Source: Nostoc sp. 106C (lineage in GTDB: Bacteria > Cyanobacteriota > Cyanobacteriia > Cyanobacteriales > Nostocaceae). Taken from it: a stretch of 64,000 nt of DNA. The notes beneath the pieces were generated by a model. That model worked only from the letters and a program-made list of their open reading frames with translations. It was not told the DNA's origin and searched no databases. The position numbers and the translations under genes were made by a program. Location: assembly GCF_002154725.1 (NCBI RefSeq), contig NZ_MTAW01000235.1, positions 1-64,000 of the forward strand, written 5' to 3'. Below are positions 9,299 to 18,482 of the stretch, in pieces; the first letter of the stretch is position 1, and each line of letters starts with the position of its first letter.

Positions 9299-10858
9299 CT
9301 AAGCAGAATTTTCTTCATTGGCATGGGAGAACAGACTCGGATCGAGATAGTTAATCCGGGCTAGAGGGCTGAGAGCAGCGAGAATTTGCGCACCGTAGCT
9401 GCGATTCACTACACGCCCATCAAGTAAAGCAACAATGCCTTGACTTTCTCGCACTGGAGCTACTGCTCGTTGCAATTCATTCAAAGCTGTAGGCAATAAG
9501 TATAAACGAAACCAATCTTGATGCGATCGCTTATAGTGAGCTACTCTACCAGCCACTAGGGGACTTTCTAAAGATGGCAAGGGTAAAGTCGCAATAATTA
9601 ACAGATGAGGTGCAGGTAAGACACCTTGATGTTCTCGCCAAAATTCCCAGCCGCTAATTAAAATCCCATTTTCATCTAAGCAAGTTTTTTCCACCTGCAC
9701 CCGCGAACCAAACTCAGAAGCCAGAATTGCTCCTACTTGAGCTTTAAGTGGCACATCTCCAATTAACACAACTGTTAATCCTGGTGCAGTAGCACTCAGA
9801 CATAGCAGTGTCCTGACTTTGTGAATAAACGCCGCTTGAAATTCTGGAGTGTTTGGTAGGGGTAACTGATAGGGTACATACAGTTGAATGGCATCTGTTT
9901 GGCTATCAGCAGAGAACTTCAGGCAAGTTACATCTTCCAACCCCAAGCGCTGACGGAACAAAGGAGCCTCAGTTTCTGGTTCTAAGGCACTACCAATGAA
10001 AACCACAGGTTGTCGCTGCCAAATCGGTAAGATGATTTTCCCTAACTCAATGGGAGCACAGTGTAACGAAAATAAACCTTGCCGACGGGCAATAGTTGCC
10101 CAGAGTAGAGGCGGGGGGGAGACGGGAGAAGCAAGATTTTCATTTGTATATTGAAATTCCTGCCAGAAATTTTTCCAAGCATCTGGAAGTTCTGCTTGAT
10201 CTAACGCCAAATAAAGCTGGTGCAAAACCTCTATTTCGGGTTGGGAAATGAGATAGCACTCATAGGGATTAGCTGGGTGTTGGAAAAATTCCTTCGTCAG
10301 TTGCGCTCGTGCAGAGCGAATTAAATCAGCTTGTCCTGGACAAGCAAGCATGAGTTGCTCCCAATCCTGGGGCTGAATATTTTGGGTAAGTTGATGACGT
10401 ACCCAATCTTCCAAATCGTCCACCCCATCAATAATTGTGGGAATCCCCACAGGAAAATGTTCCACATCTGTTATCTGTCTGCGTAACCAAGCTGCTGGGG
10501 TAGTCAGCAGTAGTCCTTGGAACTCAGAACCAGGCCAATCGTCACCAGTTCTAATCGGTTTTCTGGTTTGCAGCCACTGCTGTAGTCGGGGAATTTCGAC
10601 GTTTAACAAGCGTTGCTGCACTGCTTCAGGAGCCACAATAATTACAGGGCCGTGCCACATCAATGCCGAGGCCACAAAACTAGTGCGATATCGTCCTTGA
10701 TAACCACAAACAGCCCCGACTTGAATTAAAGCGCTACGTCCCAAGCGCAAGGCGCGTGCTACCAACCTTGCCATCGTCAAATGATGGGGCCAGGAAGGAA
10801 AACCCGCCTGCGATCGCAAAAAGTTATGTAGTGACAAATGAACTTCTGCCTCAATCAC
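9299..10858 (-). CDS. DinG/XPD-like helicase homologue with degenerate ATPase motifs
   Basis: A 519-aa protein whose overall order resembles a DinG-type superfamily 2 helicase. It has an N-terminal nucleotide-binding region, a middle region with IIDGVDDLEDW near the DEAH position, and a C-terminal helicase-like domain ending VVNRSYGAQILAALSP. The key motifs are broken: the Walker A position reads QVGAVCGYQGRYRTS (residues 46-60) with no GKT/S, and motif VI reads QRAVAPVRES instead of QxxGRxxR. I infer a non-hydrolysing protein. It is shorter than E. coli DinG (about 700 aa). A GA/CT-rich repeat at about 10100-10130 encodes a SPVSPPPLL stretch. It is divergent from the M48 gene. Confidence 0.7.
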   Translation of the reverse strand: MIEAEVHLSLHNFLRSQAGFPSWPHHLTMARLVARALRLGRSALIQVGAVCGYQGRYRTSFVASALMWHGPVIIVAPEAVQQRLLNVEIPRLQQWLQTRKPIRTGDDWPGSEFQGLLLTTPAAWLRRQITDVEHFPVGIPTIIDGVDDLEDWVRHQLTQNIQPQDWEQLMLACPGQADLIRSARAQLTKEFFQHPANPYECYLISQPEIEVLHQLYLALDQAELPDAWKNFWQEFQYTNENLASPVSPPPLLWATIARRQGLFSLHCAPIELGKIILPIWQRQPVVFIGSALEPETEAPLFRQRLGLEDVTCLKFSADSQTDAIQLYVPYQLPLPNTPEFQAAFIHKVRTLLCLSATAPGLTVVLIGDVPLKAQVGAILASEFGSRVQVEKTCLDENGILISGWEFWREHQGVLPAPHLLIIATLPLPSLESPLVAGRVAHYKRSHQDWFRLYLLPTALNELQRAVAPVRESQGIVALLDGRVVNRSYGAQILAALSPLARINYLDPSLFSHANEENSA

Positions 10859-10916
10859 ACGCTTCTAATCCCATATAAAACGATTTTTACTTCCGAATAG
10901 CCCCATTTCTATTATC

Positions 10917-10985
10917 TTGTCACTTAGTCATTTGTCCGTTGCCAGTTGTTTTCTTACTGACGACTAACCACTGACTACTGACCAT
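10917..10985. repeat. Heptanucleotide-type repeats in divergent promoter region
   Basis: Degenerate units of the kind gtcacttagtcatttgtc and ctgactactgacc fill most of the 146-bp gap between the divergent DinG-like and M48 genes. Confidence 0.5.
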
Positions 10986-11004
10986 TTACCTATTTCCCTG
11001 AATT

Positions 11005-11967
11005 ATGCCAACTTACACAGGAATTTCCAGCGAAGCCTTCAGGCATCCACTGGATCGCCAAGCCGAGCAAGCTTTACGAAGTTTACCGGGATTTGATTTA
11101 ATCGCCCGTAAATTTGTGGAATTTCTCTACGAACGCCCGCAGTTAGTTTATCTAATGGGTAACACCATCCAAGTTGGGCCGCGTCAATATTCCACTATTT
11201 ACCAGATGTTTCGAGAATGTGTGCGCGATTTGGATATTTATCCAGAACCGACACTGTTTGTCTTGCAGAATCCCCAGGCCAATAGCTATGCATTGGGGCA
11301 AGAGAATCCTTACATAGTCATAAATACAGGGATACTAGACTTACTAGACGAAGTCGAAATTCGGGCGGTGCTAGCCCATGAACTGGGGCATATTAAATGT
11401 GGTCATACTATTTTAATTCAAATGGCCATGTGGGCGATGAGTGCTGCCTCTGCCTTAGGTGAATTAACCTTTGGCATTGGAAATTTTGTGACTCAAGCTT
11501 TGATTTACGCCTTTTTTGAATGGCGGCGCAAAGCGGAATTGTCGTCGGATCGCGCGGCGCTATTAGTATTGGATGACTTGAATCCAGTCATGTCTTCGAT
11601 GATGAAAGTCTGTGGCGGTAGTGCCAAATATGCCAATGAATGTAGTTTACAAGAATTTATCCGTCAGTCAGAAAATTATCAAGCATTGGACGCCGATGGA
11701 CTCAATCAAGTGTACAAATTCCTGATGTACAATGGCGCTCAAGGAATGATGTTGAGCCATCCTTTTGCTGTGGAACGTTTGCGCTATTTACGGGAGTGGG
11801 CAGTATCTGAAGAATACCAGCAAATTCGCCGAGGCAACTATCAGCGATCGCCTGCATCTGGAGCCGTAAATGTTACTTCGCAAACTCCTGAGAATGATGC
11901 GGAAACTTTGCGCCGTCAAATTGAAGAATTACAGAGAGAAATTAATAGAATGAAAAATTCTGAGTGA
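11005..11967 (+). CDS. M48 family zinc metalloprotease
   Basis: A 320-aa HtpX/Ste24-type peptidase. Zinc ligands and catalytic Glu are visible: HELGH with His125, Glu126 and His129, and the third ligand Glu178 in AELSSDRA. A moderately hydrophobic stretch (about residues 134-168) follows the HExxH, but there are no strong N-terminal membrane helices, unlike HtpX. The last 35 residues form a coiled coil (LRRQIEELQREINRMK). The start ATG at 11005 gives a normal family N-terminus. It is likely a peptidase acting at or near the membrane. Substrate unknown. Confidence 0.92.
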   Translation: MPTYTGISSEAFRHPLDRQAEQALRSLPGFDLIARKFVEFLYERPQLVYLMGNTIQVGPRQYSTIYQMFRECVRDLDIYPEPTLFVLQNPQANSYALGQENPYIVINTGILDLLDEVEIRAVLAHELGHIKCGHTILIQMAMWAMSAASALGELTFGIGNFVTQALIYAFFEWRRKAELSSDRAALLVLDDLNPVMSSMMKVCGGSAKYANECSLQEFIRQSENYQALDADGLNQVYKFLMYNGAQGMMLSHPFAVERLRYLREWAVSEEYQQIRRGNYQRSPASGAVNVTSQTPENDAETLRRQIEELQREINRMKNSE

Positions 11968-11990
11968 TGTTGATTGCCAAATGAGTTTTT

Positions 11991-12032
11991 ATTAGGGTGT
12001 GAACTGTGAGCGATCGCGTTATGCACCCTAAT
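11991..12032 (+). terminator. Hairpin after the M48 gene
   Basis: attagggtg (11991-11999) pairs exactly with caccctaat (12024-12032), 23 nt after the stop. The loop holds a HIP1-like octamer. There is no long T tract after it. Confidence 0.45.
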
Positions 12033-12109
12033 CTTGACCCTATTGCTTATTGCCTACCTCTAAGAGTAAGTTCAGAAATTGAATAGGAGTGCTATAGAAA
12101 TTTCTGAAA

Positions 12110-12520
12110 ATGATCAATAAATTTACAAAAATCATCTTTGTATTAGTTACAATTGTTACCCTAGCCTTGTTGATACCTGCGATCGCCTTAGCAACACCGA
12201 CTCAAATCGAAGGTATCAATAGCATAATTATTGCCCAAGCTGCCACTTCATCCTTAGAGCTTGACCTGACTCCCCAAGAACGTCAACAACTCCAGGCTGT
12301 GCATCAACGCAGAAATAAGGAAATTAAGGCTATTTTAGACTCATCCCAACGTGCCAAGCTTGCTCAACATCTGCGACATGGTAATAACTTAAATCAGGCT
12401 TTAGAAAAACTAAATTTGCGATCAGAACAAAAGGATTTTGTCAAAGCAATCATGCAATTGACTAACTTGAAAATAAAAGCAATTTTATCGCGACATTCGC
12501 TAATATTAGGCAATAAATAA
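12110..12520 (+). CDS. Small exported helical protein
   Basis: A 136-aa protein with a clear signal peptide (FVLVTIVTLALLIPAIALA, cleavage near ALA-TP). The mature part is helical and charged, beginning LDLTPQERQQLQAVHQRRNKEI. The LTPQERQQL stretch is reminiscent of the LTxxQ motif of Spy/CpxP-type periplasmic proteins, but the match is short and I treat it as a hint only. It is a single gene; its upstream region contains a sequence repeated near 12990-13046. Confidence 0.65.
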   Translation: MINKFTKIIFVLVTIVTLALLIPAIALATPTQIEGINSIIIAQAATSSLELDLTPQERQQLQAVHQRRNKEIKAILDSSQRAKLAQHLRHGNNLNQALEKLNLRSEQKDFVKAIMQLTNLKIKAILSRHSLILGNK

Positions 12521-13048
12521 CGATTTCAATCACATCGCCAAATCTTGATAATTTTGTCACTACTACTAGTAAGTGTCTGCCCATCTGGGCTGAAGGCTAC
12601 AGAGTTAACATAGGAGTAAACAAGATATCCAATATAGTATGGTTTACAAACATATCTATGTTAGCGGTTCAGCAGAATCCGATAGGTTTGGCTTTATAGC
12701 GGTTCCCAGTCTGCTCAGGTACGAATTTATCTGTGTTCATCTGTGTTCATCTGTGGTTAATTACTTCTTTCTGTACCTCACTGGCTTGGTAAACGCTATA
12801 TACAAGATTCTGTTGTAACCACTCACGAGCAAAAGCGTCATTGTGAATTTTGCTGTTGACAAAAGTCTCGTGCGGAGTTCGTAAGGAATCAAGAACTCAG
12901 GACATAGTTGACTAATTTGAACTTCAATTTCTCATACTCAAATAATAACAATACTTACCATAGCAATCCCATATAATTCATGAAAAAAGCTATTGCCTAG
13001 TCCCTACTTCTATGACTAAGTCCACAAATTAAATAAGAGTGCTATATT
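12521..13048. other. Geneless spacer with short repeats
   Basis: No gene supported. It contains three 10-bp tandem units (atctgtgttc twice, then atctgtggtt, 12729-12758) of a family that reappears at 56231-56294. It also holds a diverged copy (12990-13046) of the segment upstream of the 12110 gene. Confidence 0.5.
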
Positions 13049-14680
13049 TTATAGTTCGCAAGTTTGCAAACGATAATAAAAATTGTACCAACAGCCCCAA
13101 TTGTTTACCTCTGTTCTTGTAAAAAATTTTGTAAAAGCAAAAGGAAGATGACCTATAGGAGCATCAAGCCCATAGATTATTTGCTCATGGTTGCTCCAAT
13201 TGCCATTCACAATCCAGCCAACGCGCTCAACAAAATCTTTGCAGTTCAAGTTCACATCTGTTTGGTTTTGGCTGATTTTTTGCCAAATACATGTTTGAGT
13301 ACTAAAGCCGAAATGTGAATTACTGTAATTTAACCAGAGCTTATCAATGATGCGAAGATCTTCACAAGAAAAATTATTAATACATTCACTAGACAAAACT
13401 TGCTCATTGATAATTGGTTGTTCAAGATGTAATTCCTTTCTGTATTGAGTCGCCAGATTGAGCATAATTTTGCTAGTTTCTTCATCAGCTTCTTTCCAAT
13501 TCCTTTCTGATAGTAGATAACGCAGCTTAGAGTAATAGATACCCGATTTAGTACTGAGGGTATGAGTCTCTTGTTCACCTATTCTCCAATCTTCGCCTGT
13601 AATAATCAGCTTTTCTACTCCGTTGCCTTGCTCATCTGCTTCTGCATATTGATCATCAGTCACCTGCTGCAAATTTTCCTCATATCCTTGCTTTTGGTGT
13701 AAATAAATATCCTTAATAGTATCAATATATGGCTTTAGCAAATCTGATGACCATCTGCCTAATGCAAACTCTGATTCTAAATGAAATAGTTGTGGTTCAT
13801 AGGTATGATTGAGATGTAGATAATACCAATCTGTAATAAAAGCTGCTAATAGTTGGTGAATTGTCACAATGATTTGCCGAATAGTACGAATAGCTCGGAT
13901 ATCATCATGATCTGCTGCTTCTAAAGATTCCTTGATTTCTTCCCAGTTCCAAGCGGGCAACGAAATTCTCGCAATGTTACTATTTTGAGGATGCCAAAAA
14001 TTTACATGAAAATAAACTTCGTAATCAGTGATTTTGCTGTGTAGCACTACTGTGGGGACAAGAGCTAAAATTTGCTGTAGCTGGAGCACATCTGTATGAC
14101 TAACCGAACGGAGAAAATAGTCGCTATAAAATTCGACCGGGCATAACTCACTATTCAGAGGATAATCATTATGTAAAAAAGCTTTTAACTTTTCTGGCAG
14201 TTCTATTGGTAAGTCATATTGCAAAGAAGATGGACAATTTGGGCTAATATTTGGCGGAGAAACTAATACCAATAAACGGTATCTTTGCTGCCCTTCAATT
14301 AAAATATTATAAGTTTCTTCTCGACTAAAAATATTTGCCAGATTTTTCTGCTCAAACACTTTGCGGATATCTTTTAATTTGTGCTGAATTTGATTAGCTT
14401 GCGATTCGAGCAATAGCTCTAAAAGTTGTTTGCTAAATTGTGATCGCAACTGCAAAGGTAGTTCGTTGAATTTATTGGCAGATGTTTCTTGAGATTTTAT
14501 TAATGCTTCTATATAGCGGCTATCATCATTCACAGTAGATGGCAAAAAAGTAGAGGTGCTGTAGCCATTAGCTATTTCTCCTAGTTTCCGTGCAATGCTA
14601 GCAGCAGTATTTTTCAATAAGTTTGAGAGAATATTATCAATTGAAGCAGCTAAGGGTATAACTTTTGCAGGGTTCGCCAT
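13049..14680 (-). CDS. Large protein of unknown function
   Basis: A 543-aa soluble protein with no signal peptide or membrane helix. I recognise no family. It starts at the ATG at 14678-14680. Visible features: a helical, Gln/Leu-rich N-terminal third (residues about 75-130, LELLLESQANQIQHKLKDI), a central hydrophobic beta-like stretch (RYRLLVLVSPP; VPTVVLHSKI; YEVYFHVNFW), and a Trp/Asn-rich C-terminus (WGCWYNFYYRL). Acidic residues dominate around residues 330-370. It stands alone between lysS and a repeat-containing spacer. The real reading frame is supported by length and absence of competing frames; function cannot be given. Confidence 0.6.
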   Translation of the reverse strand: MANPAKVIPLAASIDNILSNLLKNTAASIARKLGEIANGYSTSTFLPSTVNDDSRYIEALIKSQETSANKFNELPLQLRSQFSKQLLELLLESQANQIQHKLKDIRKVFEQKNLANIFSREETYNILIEGQQRYRLLVLVSPPNISPNCPSSLQYDLPIELPEKLKAFLHNDYPLNSELCPVEFYSDYFLRSVSHTDVLQLQQILALVPTVVLHSKITDYEVYFHVNFWHPQNSNIARISLPAWNWEEIKESLEAADHDDIRAIRTIRQIIVTIHQLLAAFITDWYYLHLNHTYEPQLFHLESEFALGRWSSDLLKPYIDTIKDIYLHQKQGYEENLQQVTDDQYAEADEQGNGVEKLIITGEDWRIGEQETHTLSTKSGIYYSKLRYLLSERNWKEADEETSKIMLNLATQYRKELHLEQPIINEQVLSSECINNFSCEDLRIIDKLWLNYSNSHFGFSTQTCIWQKISQNQTDVNLNCKDFVERVGWIVNGNWSNHEQIIYGLDAPIGHLPFAFTKFFTRTEVNNWGCWYNFYYRLQTCEL

Positions 14681-15073
14681 AACAAAGCAGATATTATTTC
14701 ATTCCAGAATCCACTCTGTTGTAGCCTGCTATCAGTAAATCTGTCACTAATTCTTTTTTGAAAGTATCACCAAATACTAAAAAACCTTAATATTTTAATA
14801 CACAATCTTTTAGACATTAAAAACAATGATAACCAGCGAAAATATTTATAAAGATATGTATTTTTTAAAGATAGAGACTAATAAAAGATGGATAATTAAA
14901 AGTTTTGGAGTACTAGGGACACAATGATACTAGCAGCTTTGACCTGAGAAATGAATAAGTTGATAGCCAAAAGGCTAGCTGCCTCACATCTGCTCACCAA
15001 ATATTCGATCCTTGAGAGTCTCGGCTACTTTTACAGCATCTATAATTAATCTTGCCCTCTTTAGTTCGTTACC
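14681..15073. other. Divergent promoter region, no gene
   Basis: A 393-bp AT-rich stretch between the divergent unknown gene and lysS. It presumably holds both promoters; no specific site could be assigned. Confidence 0.4.
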
Positions 15074-16759
15074 ATGTCGGAAGAAGATATCCGTGCCGCG
15101 AGGCTGGAAAAAGTAGAGCAGCTCAAACAGCTAGGGATGAATCCTTATGCCTATCGTTGGGAATCTACCCACTACGCAGCCCAATTGCAGGAAAAATTTG
15201 CTGATTTACCCAGCGGTGAAGAAGTTGATTTAGAAGTCGCTATTGCCGGACGCATTCTAGCGCGTCGCGTCTTTGGTAAGCTAGCTTTCTTTACCTTGCA
15301 AGATGAAACAGGCACTATTCAGCTTTATCTAGAGAAAAATCGCATCCAAGAAGGCATGGCAGATATTGATGCTGATGCTTTCAATCATCTTAAGCAACTC
15401 TCAGATGCAGGTGACATCCTGGGAGTTAAAGGCACTATAAAACGGACTGAAAAGGGCGAGTTATCGGTCTATGTCAAACAATACAGCATCCTCACCAAAT
15501 CACTCTTGCCTCTACCCGACAAGTGGCACGGGTTGACGGATGTAGCAAAGCGCTACCGTCAGCGTTATGTTGATTTGATTGTCAACCCTGAAGTAAGACA
15601 AACTTTCCGCCGTCGCGCCCAAATTACTGCGGGTATTCGTCGCTATTTAGAACAGCAGGATTTTCTAGAAATTGAAACACCTGTTCTACAAAGTGAGGTT
15701 GGGGGTGCGGATGCACGTCCGTTTATCACTTACCACAACACCTTAGACATGGAGTTGTATCTGCGGATTGCCACAGAACTTCATCTCAAACGGTTGATTG
15801 TAGGTGGTTTTGAAAAGGTATTTGAATTAGGGCGAATTTTCCGTAATGAAGGAATTTCGACTCGACACAACCCTGAATTTACCACGATAGAAATTTACCA
15901 AGCCTACGCCGACTACAACGATATGATGGCGCTGACAGAAGGGATTATTACCACTGTCGCTCAAGATGTACTCGGGACATTGCAAATTACCTACCAAGGG
16001 GAAGCTGTTGATTTGACACCACCTTGGCGACGAGTAACAATGCACGATTTAGTCAAAGAATACACAGGCTTGGATTTCAATTCTTTTTCAACCTTAGAAG
16101 CAGCCAAAACAGCAAGTAAGGATGCTGGAATTCCTGGTGTAGATGAAGCTCAATCGATTGGTAAGTTACTGAATCTTGCCTTTGAAGAAAAGGTAGAAGC
16201 CAAGTTAATTCAGCCTACCTTTGTGATTGACTATCCAGTAGAAATTTCACCCTTGGCAAAACCGCACCGTTCTAAGCCTGGTTTGGTAGAGCGATTTGAG
16301 TTATTTATAGTTGGGCGGGAAACTGCCAACAGTTTCTCAGAGCTTACCGACCCGATTGATCAAAGAGAACGTCTCGAAGCACAAGCCGCACGTAAAGCTG
16401 CTGGTGACTTGGAAGCCCAAGGTGTTGACGAAGACTTTTTGACTGCCCTGGAATACGGAATGCCACCTACGGGCGGATTAGGGATTGGGATTGATCGGTT
16501 GGTGATGTTATTAACAGATTGTGCCAGCATTCGGGATGCGATCGCATTTCCCCTTCTTAAACCCGAAGGCAGCTTTCTGAAGGAATTTCGCTATGATCCA
16601 ACAACTCAAACACTGACTATTGAATTTGATAGTGGAAGTGTTTACGAATATTTCAAAGTACCTCCTAGTGTCAAGGAAGACTTAGACAATGCACCGTCTA
16701 AAGGTCAATATTTTAACAAGTTTATTAAAGGGAAATTTAAGTATGAACAATTAAGTTGA
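15074..16759 (+). CDS. lysS: Lysyl-tRNA synthetase (class II) with C-terminal KTSC domain
   Basis: This 561-aa protein charges tRNA-Lys in the cytosol. Residues about 55-140 form the OB-fold anticodon-binding domain ([18 protein letters not shown]). The class II catalytic core follows with motif 1 near [15 protein letters not shown], motif 2 ([15 protein letters not shown]) and motif 3 ([12 protein letters not shown]). Residues about 498-561 are a KTSC domain ([18 protein letters not shown] onward), an accessory fusion known from some lysyl-tRNA synthetases whose role is not established. The ATG at 15074 gives a normal N-terminus. A good terminator follows at 16786-16811. Confidence 0.97.
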   Translation: MSEEDIRAARLEKVEQLKQLGMNPYAYRWESTHYAAQLQEKFADLPSGEEVDLEVAIAGRILARRVFGKLAFFTLQDETGTIQLYLEKNRIQEGMADIDADAFNHLKQLSDAGDILGVKGTIKRTEKGELSVYVKQYSILTKSLLPLPDKWHGLTDVAKRYRQRYVDLIVNPEVRQTFRRRAQITAGIRRYLEQQDFLEIETPVLQSEVGGADARPFITYHNTLDMELYLRIATELHLKRLIVGGFEKVFELGRIFRNEGISTRHNPEFTTIEIYQAYADYNDMMALTEGIITTVAQDVLGTLQITYQGEAVDLTPPWRRVTMHDLVKEYTGLDFNSFSTLEAAKTASKDAGIPGVDEAQSIGKLLNLAFEEKVEAKLIQPTFVIDYPVEISPLAKPHRSKPGLVERFELFIVGRETANSFSELTDPIDQRERLEAQAARKAAGDLEAQGVDEDFLTALEYGMPPTGGLGIGIDRLVMLLTDCASIRDAIAFPLLKPEGSFLKEFRYDPTTQTLTIEFDSGSVYEYFKVPPSVKEDLDNAPSKGQYFNKFIKGKFKYEQLS

Positions 16760-16785
16760 GATAGTAAGTGCCATTCAAGAGTTAG

Positions 16786-16816
16786 GTGCGTTATGGCTTT
16801 GCCTAACGCACTATTT
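16786..16816 (+). terminator. Terminator after lysS
   Basis: gtgcgtta (16786-16793) and ggc pair with gcc and taacgcac (16804-16811) across a ttt loop with one bulged T, then tattttt. A well-formed intrinsic terminator, also of a repeat type seen elsewhere in Nostoc-like DNA. Confidence 0.7.
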
Positions 16817-16982
16817 TTATGACTTGGGCAAGTCCTATTTTCCATCTTCTATTACTAACACTGACAACAAGGTAAAAGCTGAAAGACGTTGCTTTTGCGT
16901 TTTTACAAGTTCTGGCTTGAGAATGCTATAAAATAATCTTAAAATTCCTGCGACTCACTCCAGTTTTGAGGTTTAGCATTAT

Positions 16983-17678
16983 TTGCAAGCAAAAGATATT
17001 AAAAAACAGTTAAAATTGCTTATTGAGGAAGCATCTGTAATAGATCCTAGTTTGGCGAAAAGATTAGAAGAGATCAATCGCTGGGTTAAAGATGTTAAGC
17101 CTGGTTCTTTAACGGCTAAAAAATTTGTACTCTTTTTTTTGCAACAGTTAATTAAAGATGCTTTAATTTGGCTGGATATTCAAGCCCTAGCATCACCAGA
17201 GGAGCAGCAACAGTATTATGACCGTATGACGCCAACGGAATATTATTGGTATAGGTATTTATTTCCCAAATGGATAAATCAACCTGATCCAAAGTTTTCT
17301 ATATGGAAACAAAAATTAATGGCTGGAGAGTTTAATCCGGCTGATACTCATGTTCTGCAATTGATTGCTAGTGATATCGTCCATCGTGAAGGGACTTTTT
17401 GGCAGTGCTATATCGCAGACTTCTCAATGGCAACTGATATAATTGTTAGTAGTAGGCACAAAGAGCCACTATGCATTCAGATCACTAGCCTCTCTGATGA
17501 ATTTTCTCAAGAAAAGTCTGATAATTGGGAAAATACTTTGCAACGCTGGGGCATAGATAGAGGTTTATTCTTAAGTTACAATCCCCACATTACGGATTTT
17601 GTTAATCAAGTAGTGAATATATCACTGTATAACAGCGATCATTTGAAAACGGGCGTTTATTTAAAATTTAGTTTATAG
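16983..17678 (+). CDS. Unknown protein with possible degenerate nuclease-like fold
   Basis: A 231-aa soluble protein, likely starting at TTG 16983 with a weak GAGG ten to twelve nt upstream. The N-terminal half is helical and basic (KDIKKQLKLLIEEAS). In the C-terminal half the pattern ATDIIVSSRHKEPLCIQIT (Asp152, Gln166-x-Thr168) followed by a helix and RGLFLSYNP is reminiscent of the core of a PD-(D/E)xK nuclease with the lysine replaced. This is inference from pattern only. It is followed 44 bp later by the acidic 159-aa gene, suggesting joint transcription. Confidence 0.6.
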   Translation: MQAKDIKKQLKLLIEEASVIDPSLAKRLEEINRWVKDVKPGSLTAKKFVLFFLQQLIKDALIWLDIQALASPEEQQQYYDRMTPTEYYWYRYLFPKWINQPDPKFSIWKQKLMAGEFNPADTHVLQLIASDIVHREGTFWQCYIADFSMATDIIVSSRHKEPLCIQITSLSDEFSQEKSDNWENTLQRWGIDRGLFLSYNPHITDFVNQVVNISLYNSDHLKTGVYLKFSL

Positions 17679-17722
17679 TTTCAGGTCATTTTCCTTCACT
17701 GTCTTAACCAAACTACATAATT

Positions 17723-18202
17723 ATGGGGAAACACAGTTCAGTTGAAGCTCAACAAAGATTAGAAAAATTTTTAGAACATTTAGAAGCAGCCAGAGAATTA
17801 CAAAGAAATTGGATGACTTATGGGCTTGACTGTGTAAACATCTATGTTGAAGATGTGGATGAAGACTGGTGGGAAAAGTGGGCAGAAGAAGAACACCAAA
17901 GTTTTGTAGACTCAGTTATAGAGTTTCTCAAAAGTGATGACTGGCTTGCGGTAAGAGTACGTAAGCAGCTAGCAAACAAACCAATCCTAGAAATTGCCGA
18001 AAAGCTAGAAAAATACCTAAGTTTCCCAGAAGAAGAGCGCATTTTTGCTATAAAGAATTTTTTAGCAAGTAGGTTTACAGTCGAAGAAATTAACAGAAAT
18101 ATCAGTAATGAATCTGAGGAAATGGAACTTCGGGATTTAGCCGCAGAACTTTTAAAGAAATTGGTAGAGATTCAAGGAAACAATCTAGAGGAATTTCGGT
18201 AA
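17723..18202 (+). CDS. Acidic helical protein of unknown function
   Basis: A 159-aa, strongly acidic, apparently all-helical protein (for example VEDVDEDWWEKWAEEEHQ). It starts at ATG 17723. No signal peptide, membrane segment or family that I recognise. Its position 44 bp after the 231-aa gene on the same strand suggests a two-gene unit, perhaps an acidic partner of the preceding protein; that pairing is inference from spacing alone. A hairpin at 18440-18473 could end the transcript. Confidence 0.6.
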   Translation: MGKHSSVEAQQRLEKFLEHLEAARELQRNWMTYGLDCVNIYVEDVDEDWWEKWAEEEHQSFVDSVIEFLKSDDWLAVRVRKQLANKPILEIAEKLEKYLSFPEEERIFAIKNFLASRFTVEEINRNISNESEEMELRDLAAELLKKLVEIQGNNLEEFR

Positions 18203-18235
18203 TTTTCCTCCGGTGCTGAAAATTAATTTATATGA

Positions 18236-18394
18236 AGTCTGCTAATTACTTGTCATTACGTAGGTGAAACCTTAGCGTTCAGCGAAGTCATTCGTGTAGC
18301 GTGTTTGAGAGGACAAGATTTAGATATTGCTACCCTGGGGGAAGCCAGTTTCCGTCTAAGTTCCACTGGCAATGATGAATCAGTCAGTAATTAA
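18236..18394 (+). pseudogene. Possible C-terminal gene remnant
   Basis: A 52-codon open stretch without ATG, GTG or TTG at its beginning. It ends at TAA 18392-18394 and reads plausibly as protein (ETLAFSEVIRVACLRGQDL, then IATLGEASFRLSSTG). I cannot identify the parent family. It could equally be chance; I list it because its codon use and composition look coding. Confidence 0.3.
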
Positions 18395-18439
18395 CCAAAC
18401 TTGATATTACTTGATCGGGGGAAATCTATCAAAAATGAA

Positions 18440-18473
18440 GAGGGCGCGTTATCGATTTACTGAACGCACCCTC
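18440..18473. terminator. Hairpin between convergent genes
   Basis: gagggcgcgtt (18440-18450) pairs with aacgcaccctc (18463-18473) with one G-T wobble. It lies ten bases beyond the stop of the VOC gene and could serve both sides. Confidence 0.55.
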
Positions 18474-18482
18474 AAATAATCG

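Noticed and set aside
12729-12758. Possible CRISPR-like array of short repeats
   Set aside because: The units are 10 bp in direct tandem without spacers; this is a short tandem repeat, not a CRISPR.
13330-13578. 82-aa frame on the minus strand
   Set aside because: It is an alternative frame inside the 543-aa gene.
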